DNA of 12,115 bases. Origin: an uncultured Oscillospiraceae bacterium. Lineage in GTDB: Bacteria; Bacillota; Clostridia; Oscillospirales; Oscillospiraceae. Shown here in pieces: positions 6,060-12,115 of the stretch. The first letter of the stretch is position 1, and every line of letters starts with the position of its first letter. Made by a program: the position numbers and the translations under genes. The stretch covers positions 1 through 12,115 of the forward strand of contig CAAEKQ010000023.1 in NCBI GenBank assembly GCA_900756575.1, in the 5' to 3' direction. The notes below the pieces were generated by a model. That model was not told the origin of the DNA. It saw only the letters and a list, made by a program, of their open reading frames with translations, and made no database searches.

Positions 6060-7418
6060 TTACTTTAAGGCTGCTCGACGTGCCTCCAGCTCCACCCGTA
6101 CCGTCTCGCTGGTTTTCTTGTCCAGATTATAGGGCAGAATCAGCAGAATGGCACAGATACCGCAGATGATCGGGAGAATGCCGTTTGCCATGTGAATAAA
6201 GTTCTGGGTGAACTCCGACTGGACCTCCAGTGCAGGATCATACTTGGCAAAATCCAGAAGCCATCCGCTTCCGTAGCTTGCCAATGCGCCGCCCACCTTC
6301 ATGGAGAATGTTGCCAGAGAACAGATCAGACCAGCCGCAGCAATTCCGGTTTTCCACTCGCCGTAGTCTGCGCAGCCAGGCATGGAGCCCCAGATGTTTG
6401 CATAAACGCCTGCCAGTGTCAGTCCCGCAAATACATAGGACGCAATAACCATCGGAATGCTCCGTCCGCCGATCAAGCCCAGAACGCCGCTCAGAATCGC
6501 AAATACACCGCTGGCAATAAACAGCTTTTTGCTTCCAAACTTCTGAATGAGTTTTGGTACAAACAGAAGCCCTACCAGCGGCATTGCATACATCACCGTA
6601 AACAGCGTTGAGATCATAGTGGGGTTGTTGAGATAGTAAATCGCATAATAGGTGGTGAAGTTTCCACGGAAGCCGATAAAGATGTTTACGAACAGCACCA
6701 TAAGTACGATGCACATAGCCGGGCGATTTTTTACCACAGAGGACAGCAGAACCTTTAGACTCTGCTTCGGCTGCTGCTCCAGCTTGATGCGTTCCTTTGT
6801 GCCAAGGGCTGCAATCAGCAGACAAATTGCCGCCAACGTGCACATAATGATCGTGCAAATCAGGTAGCCCCGGGCGTCCATGCTCTTTCCGTCCTCGCTG
6901 AAGAACATGATTACATATACTACAACAAAGCCCAGCACAAAGCCTGCAAGATTTGCGCCCCAATCCCGGAACACGCCCAGCAGATTGCGGTCATCCTGGT
7001 CGTCGGTCATGACCGTGGGCAGCGCCCCCTGGGGCATTGCGTAGCATGTCTCCAGCACGGTAAACAGGCAGTACATAATGAGATACCACGCAATTTTCCC
7101 GCTGGTTCCAAATGGGACCTTTACAAAGCAAAGCACCGTTACAATGCAGTATGGAATGGCCGCTGCAATCATCCAGGGACGATAGGTACCAATTTTAGTT
7201 CTGGTCCGGTCTGCAATTCCGCCGATGATCGGATCATTGACCGCATCAAACAGCATGGCGATTAAGAAAATGGTACCGACAATTTTTGATGGCAATCCAA
7301 CCACATCGGTAAGATACAGCATAAAGTAGCTGGTAATCATATAAAATGCTAAATTGATACCGATGTCGCTGAATCCAAATCGTATTTTCTCTCCCAGAGA
7401 GATGGTATACTTTTTCAT
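6060..7418 (-). CDS. GPH-family (glycoside-pentoside-hexuronide:cation) symporter
   Basis: This 452-residue membrane protein has about twelve hydrophobic segments and fits the GPH branch of the major facilitator superfamily (MelB/XylP relatives). Diagnostic are LFDAVNDPIIGGIADRTRT around residues 56-74 and KIGTYRPWM at 75-83, matching the family's D-x(n)-G-x-YRPW loop between helices 2 and 3. It would import a sugar, glycoside or similar solute with a cation. The ATG at 7418 is preceded by AAAGAGG at a good distance. It lies 35 bases downstream of the NTF2-fold gene on the same strand and is presumably co-transcribed with it under the divergent LysR regulator. The substrate cannot be read from sequence; GPH relatives also occur in loci for non-sugar compounds. 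Confidence 0.85.
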   Translation of the reverse strand: MKKYTISLGEKIRFGFSDIGINLAFYMITSYFMLYLTDVVGLPSKIVGTIFLIAMLFDAVNDPIIGGIADRTRTKIGTYRPWMIAAAIPYCIVTVLCFVKVPFGTSGKIAWYLIMYCLFTVLETCYAMPQGALPTVMTDDQDDRNLLGVFRDWGANLAGFVLGFVVVYVIMFFSEDGKSMDARGYLICTIIMCTLAAICLLIAALGTKERIKLEQQPKQSLKVLLSSVVKNRPAMCIVLMVLFVNIFIGFRGNFTTYYAIYYLNNPTMISTLFTVMYAMPLVGLLFVPKLIQKFGSKKLFIASGVFAILSGVLGLIGGRSIPMVIASYVFAGLTLAGVYANIWGSMPGCADYGEWKTGIAAAGLICSLATFSMKVGGALASYGSGWLLDFAKYDPALEVQSEFTQNFIHMANGILPIICGICAILLILPYNLDKKTSETVRVELEARRAALK

Positions 7419-7453
7419 GGCATTTCCTCTTTCCTAATCTCTATTATGATTGA

Positions 7454-8410
7454 TTAGTAATTAAAATAGGGGAAGGTCGGGAGAATCTGATTCATGGAGA
7501 AGAATTTATTGAGACTATTAAAATAGACGCGGAAGTGGTCGATCTTACCGTCCTGATCCAAATGTACAATTTGCAGCTCCCGCTGGGTGTAGTGGCCTTC
7601 ATGGTTGCTCCAGAGCATTCTGCCGCGTCCATAGCTTTCTACAATAATGATATTGGGATCCACCGATTGATAGAAGGGTACCTTCTCAATGGTTTCCCAC
7701 TCCACGCAGCAGCGGAACATCCACTCTGTCTGAATATCAAATTCCTCATTGACATAGGATTCCGGCATGTCTCTGGGTACAAACGGGCACACCTCAATCA
7801 TGTCATGGGCATAGATGGATTCCGGATCATCGTCATGACCGTTGATGGGATTTGCAAAATTGGCAACCGCACGGGCTACATTCTCCTCCCGGGTAAAATG
7901 AGACACCTGATCCTTTCCCATGCGAACACTGGGGGCTTCCTTCACAATATCGTCAAGGAAGTTAAAGTTCGGCAGTATAATGTCGATGGCATTGTAAAAC
8001 GCTATCGGGTTGGCATATTCCCGAAGCTCCGCAATTTTACCGTCCTTTACCACAATCCGGTCTGCGAACTCACAGCGGAATACGCCATCCTTCTTTGCCC
8101 AATATACCGTATCCTCCACCTGGCGGATCGCCCAAAACAGGTCCGGATCCGTGGTAGGAATGATACAGGGGGCATGGACTGCCTTGTGGGACTTGATGGT
8201 TTTGCACAGCCAAAATCGGAATACCTCGTTGAATTCGTAGGGAATCATATACATTGGCATTCCGGGCACCGCATGGGGAAACTCCACTCGAATTTCCTGA
8301 GCAAACAAATCATCGAATTCCGGCTTCCAAAATTCTGCGTTTACAAACCGCTCTACAATGGCATATTGCGGAGTTTTTATAATGTTGTTGACAGTTACAA
8401 AGGGTACCAT
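7454..8410 (-). CDS. Tandem PhzA/PhzB-like (NTF2/SnoaL-fold) protein
   Basis: The 318-residue protein consists of two successive NTF2-like domains of the PhzA/PhzB kind. Domain 1 (about 15-150) has ERFVNAEFWKPEFDDLF, FWAI and DGKIAELREYANP, then ILPNF. Domain 2 (about 172-318) repeats the plan with ENVARAVANFANP, GKIDHFRVYFNSLNKFF and ILPTF. PhzA/B proteins shape small-molecule reactions in phenazine synthesis, and other NTF2-fold enzymes are dehydratases, isomerases or cyclases; none of the rest of a phenazine pathway is here. A frame start at 8476 exists, but the ATG at 8410 is chosen because AAAGGAG lies eight bases upstream of it. It is the first gene of a two-gene unit with the symporter. 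A catalytic role on an imported compound is inference; the exact reaction is unknown. Confidence 0.72.
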   Translation of the reverse strand: MVPFVTVNNIIKTPQYAIVERFVNAEFWKPEFDDLFAQEIRVEFPHAVPGMPMYMIPYEFNEVFRFWLCKTIKSHKAVHAPCIIPTTDPDLFWAIRQVEDTVYWAKKDGVFRCEFADRIVVKDGKIAELREYANPIAFYNAIDIILPNFNFLDDIVKEAPSVRMGKDQVSHFTREENVARAVANFANPINGHDDDPESIYAHDMIEVCPFVPRDMPESYVNEEFDIQTEWMFRCCVEWETIEKVPFYQSVDPNIIIVESYGRGRMLWSNHEGHYTQRELQIVHLDQDGKIDHFRVYFNSLNKFFSMNQILPTFPYFNY

Positions 8411-8587
8411 ACGCTTTACTCCTTTCATTTTTTGCATGATTTCCTGCAAGTCAACTATATCAGGTTCCGTCATCATTGTGAAATATTAATATCAAATGCT
8501 TTGTTATTAAAAAATATAATTACCGAATCCCCATTTCTGCTTGAATTCTGTTATAATGGAGGAAACCCAGGAAAGGATTGGCCGATT
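8411..8587. promoter_or_regulatory. Divergent control region between the NTF2-fold gene and the LysR gene
   Basis: This AT-rich region should hold both promoters and the LysR binding site. Toward the LysR gene there is an extended -10, TG-T-TATAAT at 8549-8557, with no clear -35 box. Toward the minus-strand genes a weak pair is possible: TTAATA (plus positions 8505-8510) and TAATAT (8483-8488), 16 bases apart, giving a leader of roughly 65 bases. A perfect palindrome ATATTAATAT at 8482-8491 (ATATTAATAT on both strands) overlaps that -10 and is a candidate operator. LysR regulators usually bind T-N11-A palindromes in such divergent gaps; I cannot fix the site. Confidence 0.5.
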
Positions 8588-9511
8588 ATGATGGAGCTTC
8601 GTTCCCTTCGATGCTTTTTGGCTCTGGCGGAGTATTTAAACTACAGCCGTGCCGCAGACAGTCTTTATATTTCCCAGCCGACAATGAGCGTCCGCATTCA
8701 GGAGCTGGAATCCGAGGTGGGGACACCGCTGTTTGACCGTTCACACCATCACGTCTATCTGACAAACGCTGGTGCCGCATTGGTTCCGCTGGCACGGAAT
8801 ATTCTCAGCTCCGTGGACAGCATTCCTGCTATGGTCCGGTCTGCGGCGCAAGCCGCACAGCCAGACAGCGTGCGTCAGCTGCGCATTGGGTATGACCCAA
8901 CCGAGGACCGTTCCAATTTGCAGCCGCTGAATCAAATGCTCGGTGCATTTCGGAAAGCCTATCCACAAGCGACGCTAACGGTACAGCCGGTATCTGCCCA
9001 GCAGGTGCCTGAGCTGCTGCAAAGCGGCGAACTGGACGTTGCAATTGTGGTGCAAACGGATGGGAATCCGGTTCCGGAGGCTTTGCTGACCATTCCAATC
9101 GTCCGGGATCCAACGGTTCTTGTCACCTATCACGCAGAGGGGATGACCCTGGACGAGATACTCGCCCAAAGGGGCATTACGTTTCTTGGAGACGACCTGC
9201 ATACATATTGGATGAACTATTACTCCAGCTATCTCAAATCGCATACTTCGGTTCCCTATGAGGTCAAGCTGATCTCCGACGTAAGTGCATTATGCTTTGG
9301 ACTTCAATACGGTCAAATCGTTTCTTTCCTCCCACTGTCCTATCTGGATACCATGTCAAAGGAGGGGCGCTGCGTGTTTGAAACCAATCTCCCGGATGTA
9401 ATCCTGACCTTGGTGTGGAATAAGCATGTGATGAATCCTGCAGTACAGGCGCTGGTAAACGAAGCAAATGCGATTTGCAGCCGCAGAAAAAGAACCCCAA
9501 ATTTGAAGTGA
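8588..9511 (+). CDS. LysR-family transcriptional regulator
   Basis: The 307-residue length and layout are typical of LysR regulators. The N-terminal winged helix-turn-helix covers residues 4-63, with the conserved FLALAEYLNYSRAADSL, YISQPTMSVRIQELE and GTPLFDRS. It is followed by a linker helix and a periplasmic-binding-like effector domain from about residue 90 (RQLRIGYDP). The frame is open far upstream, antisense to the NTF2-fold gene, but LysR homology begins at MMELRSLRCF, and AAAGGA (8572-8577) precedes the ATG at 8588; the ATG at 8591 is an alternative. Divergent placement next to the NTF2-fold/symporter unit strongly suggests it controls that unit, probably activating it when a small ligand, perhaps the transported compound, is bound. 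Confidence 0.9.
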   Translation: MMELRSLRCFLALAEYLNYSRAADSLYISQPTMSVRIQELESEVGTPLFDRSHHHVYLTNAGAALVPLARNILSSVDSIPAMVRSAAQAAQPDSVRQLRIGYDPTEDRSNLQPLNQMLGAFRKAYPQATLTVQPVSAQQVPELLQSGELDVAIVVQTDGNPVPEALLTIPIVRDPTVLVTYHAEGMTLDEILAQRGITFLGDDLHTYWMNYYSSYLKSHTSVPYEVKLISDVSALCFGLQYGQIVSFLPLSYLDTMSKEGRCVFETNLPDVILTLVWNKHVMNPAVQALVNEANAICSRRKRTPNLK

Positions 9512-9529
9512 TCCGTTTATAAATATAAT
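9503..9529 (+). promoter_or_regulatory. Candidate promoter for the ParR-like gene and mobilisation genes
   Basis: TTGAAG at 9503-9508 overlaps the end of the LysR gene. TATAAT at 9524-9529 follows with a 15-base spacer, or TAATAT at 9526-9531 with 17. The rest of the gap to 9578 is AT-rich and holds palindromes ATAATATTAT and TCTCGAGA (9534-9541). It is the only promoter-like site seen before the ParR-like gene. Confidence 0.4.
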
Positions 9530-9578
9530 ATTATCTCGAGAAATAACCAAATAAGTACTATAACATCCCGTCTTTTGC

Positions 9579-9905
9579 ATGATGAGGCAGTACACAATCA
9601 AGGAGATGATTCCTATTCACGAAAAGCACCGCATTAACCTTGCCCTCTCCATGGACAATCCCATGCAGAAGAAAGCATGGGACATTCTGTCGGAGTACCC
9701 ACCCGGCAGCCGCACCAGCGCTATCTGTCAGGCTCTGTGCAAATACCGCCAGCAGGAGGCATTCCTCCGGGCGATTCAGCAGCTGCTGGAGGACAAGTTC
9801 AGTCATATCGAGGTATCTGCCGTAGAACAGCTTCCGGAGAAATCTCAGAAGCAAACGGATAATTCCGCTGCCCTGGCATTTATCCGGAACCTACAAGCGG
9901 AATGA
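9579..9905 (+). CDS. ParR-like segregation adaptor (putative centromere-binding protein)
   Basis: The 108-residue protein has a short strand followed by two helices, HRINLALSMDNPMQKKAWD and SRTSAICQALCKY, the ribbon-helix-helix style arrangement seen in ParR proteins that bind centromere repeats and connect them to ParM filaments. A second helical part with LRAIQQLLEDKF and a polar tail follow. Pairing with the ParM-like protein at the left end is natural, although about 8.7 kb of other genes lie between. No good ribosome site precedes ATG 9579 or 9582, and AAGGAG at 9601-9605 abuts the in-frame ATG at 9606 too closely, so the start is uncertain; the native 5' end may have been altered by insertion of the cargo upstream. 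The assignment is from pattern, not search. Confidence 0.55.
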   Translation: MMRQYTIKEMIPIHEKHRINLALSMDNPMQKKAWDILSEYPPGSRTSAICQALCKYRQQEAFLRAIQQLLEDKFSHIEVSAVEQLPEKSQKQTDNSAALAFIRNLQAE

Positions 9906-9917
9906 CGACAAGTTCAA

Positions 9918-9934
9918 TGTGTGTTCCGCACACA
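9918..9934. repeat. Small inverted repeat after the ParR-like gene
   Basis: TGTGTG at 9918-9923 and CACACA at 9929-9934 form a perfect 6-base-pair stem with a 5-base loop. It lies just upstream of the much longer hairpin at 9947 and may belong to the same control or transfer region. Confidence 0.6.
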
Positions 9935-9946
9935 GAGATATTCCCC

Positions 9947-10011
9947 AATGCGTGCAGAGTGCGTGTAAAAATGGCCCGAATTTTCCGGTCATTGCGCACT
10001 CTGCACGCATT
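9947..10011. repeat. Long perfect inverted repeat able to form a 65-base hairpin
   Basis: AATGCGTGCAGAGTGCG at 9947-9963 is the exact reverse complement of CGCACTCTGCACGCATT at 9995-10011. The 31-base spacer folds further: AATGGCC (9970-9976) can pair with GGTCATT (9987-9993) with one wobble. TTTTT at 10014-10018 follows, so it could act as a terminator for the ParR-like gene. A 17-pair perfect stem is longer than a terminator needs, so a role as a protein-binding site (oriT arm or ParR site) is equally likely. Confidence 0.8.
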
Positions 10012-10063
10012 CATTTTTCTCAGGAAGGGGGGCAAATACCGCATTTTATCTATTGAAAAGATC

Positions 10064-10187
10064 GAATTCGTCTGCGCCCTCCGGCGCAGCCCTCCTCGCC
10101 AGCGGCGAGAATTCGCAAGCATCGTGCGAAGATATCTTTCGCACCACTTGCCGGGAGACCCCGAACCCCAATGCCGCCTCCGGGCGG
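10064..10187. other. Candidate origin of transfer (oriT): hairpin-rich region before mobC
   Basis: A chain of stem-loops lies directly before mobC and the relaxase, where oriT usually sits. Stems are CTGCGCC/GGCGCAG (10072-10078 with 10083-10089), CTCGCC/GGCGAG (10095-10100 with 10104-10109), GTGCGAA/TTCGCAC (10124-10130 with 10138-10144) and CCGCC/GGCGG (10174-10178 with 10183-10187). Direct copies of GAATTCG at 10064 and 10109 flank the first two. TGCGCCCTCC at 10073-10082 resembles the nic-site core TGCGCCCT of IncQ-type oriT sequences. The reading frame of mobC stays open through this stretch but has no ribosome site, so I treat it as non-coding. The function and the nick position are inferred. 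Confidence 0.55.
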
Positions 10188-10511
10188 ATGAAAGGAGGGA
10201 TTCCATCGAAGAACTATGAAATCTGCCTGCGTCTCAGCGAGGCGCAGGCACAGAAGCTACGGCAGGACGCCAAAGCCTGCGGCCTCAGTAAAACAGCCTA
10301 TCTGCGGCGGCTGATCGAGGGAGTGGAGCTGAAAGCACGCCCATCCCAAGAGCTGCGGCAACTCCGTACTGAGATTCACCACATCGGCAACAACGTGAAT
10401 CAGCTGGCCCGGAAGTTCAACGCCGGGTTTGGCACCAAGGGCGACGCCCAGCAGGTGCGCTACCTCATGGAGCAAATTTACGACCTGCTCTACGAAATTG
10501 CAAAAGAGTAA
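10188..10511 (+). CDS. MobC-family relaxosome accessory protein
   Basis: The 107-residue protein fits MobC mobilisation proteins, which bind oriT, help melt it and recruit the relaxase. The N-terminal part has a ribbon-helix-helix character (YEICLRLSEAQAQKLRQDA, then GLSKTAYLRRLIEG). The C-terminal part has the MobC hallmark EIHHIGNNVNQLARKFN near residues 62-78 and a closing helix. ATG 10188 is chosen as the only in-frame ATG near the homologous part; the strong AAAGGAGGG lies just after it (10191-10199) with no ordinary start in frame at a suitable distance, so the true start is unsure. The frame continues upstream to 10053 through the oriT candidate. Its TAA overlaps the relaxase ATG by one base, implying coupling. 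Confidence 0.8.
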   Translation: MKGGIPSKNYEICLRLSEAQAQKLRQDAKACGLSKTAYLRRLIEGVELKARPSQELRQLRTEIHHIGNNVNQLARKFNAGFGTKGDAQQVRYLMEQIYDLLYEIAKE

Positions 10512-11917
10512 TGGCCATTACAAAAATTCTCGCCAAAAACAGCCGTTTGGACGTGCTGATCCGATACGTCACCAATCAGGATAAGACTGAGGAACAGGTG
10601 CTTACGGCGTATCTGAACTGTGACCCCGGCCATGCCTACCAGCAGATGATGGACACCAAGCGGGCCGTGGGCAAGACCGATGGACGGCAGGCATACCACA
10701 TCATTCAGTCCTTTGCGCCTGGGGAAATTACTCCAGAGCTGGCGTTCAAGCTGGCACAGGAGTTTGCCAAGGAGCATCTGGCGGGGTATCAGGTGGTGAT
10801 TGGAACACACGTTGACCGCCGCCACATCCATTCACACATCGTCCTGAACTCCGTGAATATGGACACTGGCGCAAAGTATGTTAGCACCCGGCAGAATTAC
10901 TACGCCCAAATCCGTGCCATTTCAGACCGCCTCTGCCGAGAGCACGGTCTGTCCGTTATCATTGAGGGAGATGGTCAGAAGTCCATGAGCTACATTGAGT
11001 GGTTACGCCAGAGCAAAGGCCAACCCACCTACCGCTCCATGCTGGAGGCTGATTTGAAAACGTCCATCGAGGACGCCAACTCCATCGGAGACTTTTTCCG
11101 GCTCATGGAGCGGAAAGGTTACGAGATAAAGCACGGCAACCGTCTGGGCTTCAAACTCCGGGGGCAATCCCATTTCATGTACCCGGAGCGGAAAAATCTA
11201 CAGTATTCCGAGGCCGGCATCCGAGCGGTCATTGACGGAAATATGGATGCCATCTTCATGGGCAAGCAGCTTGCCGTCGTTCATCGACAGCCATACAAGC
11301 CCTATAAGAAGCATCCGAAGTACACCGGTTTTCTGGCACTTTACTACCACTACCTCTACATCCTCGGGAAAATCGAAAAGCAGCAGTATCCGCCGAAGGT
11401 CACAGGAAAAATGCGTCAAGAAGTCATGCGGTTTGAGCAGCTCCGATCGCAGTTCCAGTTCCTCAACGAAAACGGGATTTCCAGCGAAGCAGATATGCAA
11501 GCCTTTGTGGAAAAAGCGGAAGCCCAAATTAAGGCACTCACCAAGCAGCGAACCATCCTCAATGTGCAAAAGAAAAAGCGCCAACCCCTATTTCAGGCGC
11601 TGGCGGAGGAAGAAACGTTGGCTCCAGGCAAACGGCTTTACGATCAGGGTCACAGCGGCATGGAGGCAGAAGCCCAGCGGTACATGGAGGCAGTGAAGCT
11701 GCTGAATGGCTGCGGAGAATCCCGTGAGGAATTGTCACGGCAACAGGCAGAGCTTTATACCAAGCTGGCGGACCTGAACCGGGAGCTTCGGCAGGCGCGG
11801 AAGCAGATTAAAACGTGCGAGGAAATCCGGGAGCAAGCGACTGCAATGCAAGAAAATATCCGAAACATCGAACATCCAGAACAGGAGGTGACGAAACACT
11901 ATGATAAACAGCGGTGA
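10511..11917 (+). CDS. MOBP-type relaxase/mobilisation nuclease
   Basis: The relaxase nicks one strand at oriT, stays covalently attached through a tyrosine and leads the DNA to the coupling protein. In this 468-residue protein the likely catalytic tyrosine is Y19 (LIRYVTNQDKT). Motif II is QAYHIIQSF around residues 60-68, and the metal-binding motif III is HVDRRHIHSHIVLNSVN from residue 100, with histidines 100, 105, 107 and 109. This is the MobA/VirD2-type nuclease of MOBP elements, as in Tn1549-like ICEs. The C-terminal part from about residue 300 is charged and coiled-coil-like and may contact other transfer proteins. The ATG at 10511 overlaps the mobC stop, and the last 17 bases overlap the next gene. 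Length and motifs suggest an intact gene. Confidence 0.92.
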   Translation: MAITKILAKNSRLDVLIRYVTNQDKTEEQVLTAYLNCDPGHAYQQMMDTKRAVGKTDGRQAYHIIQSFAPGEITPELAFKLAQEFAKEHLAGYQVVIGTHVDRRHIHSHIVLNSVNMDTGAKYVSTRQNYYAQIRAISDRLCREHGLSVIIEGDGQKSMSYIEWLRQSKGQPTYRSMLEADLKTSIEDANSIGDFFRLMERKGYEIKHGNRLGFKLRGQSHFMYPERKNLQYSEAGIRAVIDGNMDAIFMGKQLAVVHRQPYKPYKKHPKYTGFLALYYHYLYILGKIEKQQYPPKVTGKMRQEVMRFEQLRSQFQFLNENGISSEADMQAFVEKAEAQIKALTKQRTILNVQKKKRQPLFQALAEEETLAPGKRLYDQGHSGMEAEAQRYMEAVKLLNGCGESREELSRQQAELYTKLADLNRELRQARKQIKTCEEIREQATAMQENIRNIEHPEQEVTKHYDKQR

Positions 11918-12115
11918 TGCCGCCGAAACCGTGGCGCGGGTGATGCTTACCGGAACGGAGGTCACCCTGCGGCTGACGGCATCGGCAACCAAAAATCTGC
12001 TGGCGCTGTCCGTGGTGCTGGCAAAGCAGCACAAGCAAATCTCCGGCAAAACCCGAATGAAAAAGATCCTAAAGGATACCCGCGACATCCGGGTATTCCC
12101 CATGACCAGGGCACA
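11901..12115 (+). CDS. PcfB-like conjugation protein (3' end outside window)
   Basis: An open frame starts at ATG 11901 inside the end of the relaxase gene and runs off the right edge, giving about 71 residues (MINSGDAAETVARVMLTGTE onward). The pattern, an N-terminal AAETVARVMLTG, a strand EVTLRLTASATKNLLAL, a basic KQHKQISGKTRMKKIL and IRVFPM, resembles PcfB (DUF3801) proteins. These sit between relaxase and VirD4-type coupling protein in Gram-positive conjugative elements and are thought to help link relaxosome and coupling protein. AGGAGG at 11883-11888 is a strong ribosome site but about 12 bases from the ATG. A coupling-protein gene is expected beyond the window. Confidence 0.65.
   Translation, partial: MINSGDAAETVARVMLTGTEVTLRLTASATKNLLALSVVLAKQHKQISGKTRMKKILKDTRDIRVFPMTRA

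Noticed and set aside
8411..8476. 22-residue N-terminal extension of the NTF2-fold protein from a start at 8476
   Set aside because: A good AAAGGAG sits eight bases before the internal ATG at 8410, and the extension shows no domain homology and overlaps the predicted promoter region.
7535..8587. Long plus-strand frame joined in phase to the LysR gene, which would give a 658-residue protein
   Set aside because: It is antisense to the NTF2-fold gene, which has clear domain homology; LysR homology begins only at 8588, where a ribosome site and an extended -10 promoter are found.
6040..9580. Target-site duplication or terminal repeats around the symporter/NTF2-fold/LysR module
   Set aside because: Comparing the two edges gave only a weak near-inverted match (AAGTAACTA against AAGTACTA), too short to support a mobile-unit boundary.
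10053..10187. 45-residue N-terminal extension of MobC
   Set aside because: It begins with a TTG lacking a ribosome site and covers the hairpin array, so it is better read as oriT DNA that happens to stay open.
1..12115. CRISPR array, tRNA, rRNA, insertion sequence, integrase or att site
   Set aside because: I looked for regularly spaced repeats, cloverleaf-like segments and transposase or recombinase motifs on both strands and saw none that I could support.

Overview
The window looks like an internal piece of an integrative and conjugative element (ICE) of the Tn1549-like type from a gut Firmicute, most likely a clostridial Oscillospiraceae or Lachnospiraceae relative. The basis is protein character: a ParM-type actin and a ParR-like partner at opposite ends, then MobC, a MOBP-type relaxase and the start of a PcfB-like protein in that order, with strong AGGAGG ribosome sites and moderately GC-rich coding sequence. 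No integrase, att site or antibiotic-resistance gene is visible, so neither end of the element lies in this window.

Layout. (1) 2-865: ParM-like segregation ATPase, cut by the left edge. (2) 894-1666: a self-contained, visibly AT-rich cassette with its own promoter, a GyrI-like protein and a terminator. (3) 1683-4585: a tightly coupled operon of a possible 20-residue peptide, a glutamine-synthetase-fold amidoligase, an 80-residue unknown, a gamma-glutamylcyclotransferase (AIG2-like) and a compact, divergent MetK; most junctions overlap. (4) 4594-5290: a RelB/RelE-type toxin-antitoxin pair with a strong promoter, an operator-like palindrome and a terminator. (5) 5308-6045: an orphan beta-class DNA methyltransferase. 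(6) 6060-9511: a metabolic cargo module, with a GPH-type sugar/cation symporter and a tandem PhzA/PhzB-like NTF2-fold protein on the minus strand and a divergent LysR regulator on the plus strand. (7) 9579-12115: a ParR-like protein, a long hairpin, a hairpin-rich stretch that is the best oriT candidate, then mobC, relaxase and a partial PcfB-like gene.

How it fits together. ParM/ParR and RelBE would stabilise the element, the methyltransferase could mark its DNA against host restriction, and MobC/relaxase/PcfB would process it for transfer. MetK could supply S-adenosylmethionine to the methyltransferase or to chemistry in its own operon. The most unusual part is the amidoligase/cyclotransferase/MetK operon, which carries one enzyme family that makes amide bonds and another that releases gamma-glutamyl-type amides. 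The second is the two-domain PhzA/B-like protein with its transporter and regulator, which reads as a small uptake-and-conversion pathway for an unknown compound.

All family names come from reading the translations by eye; no database search was run.
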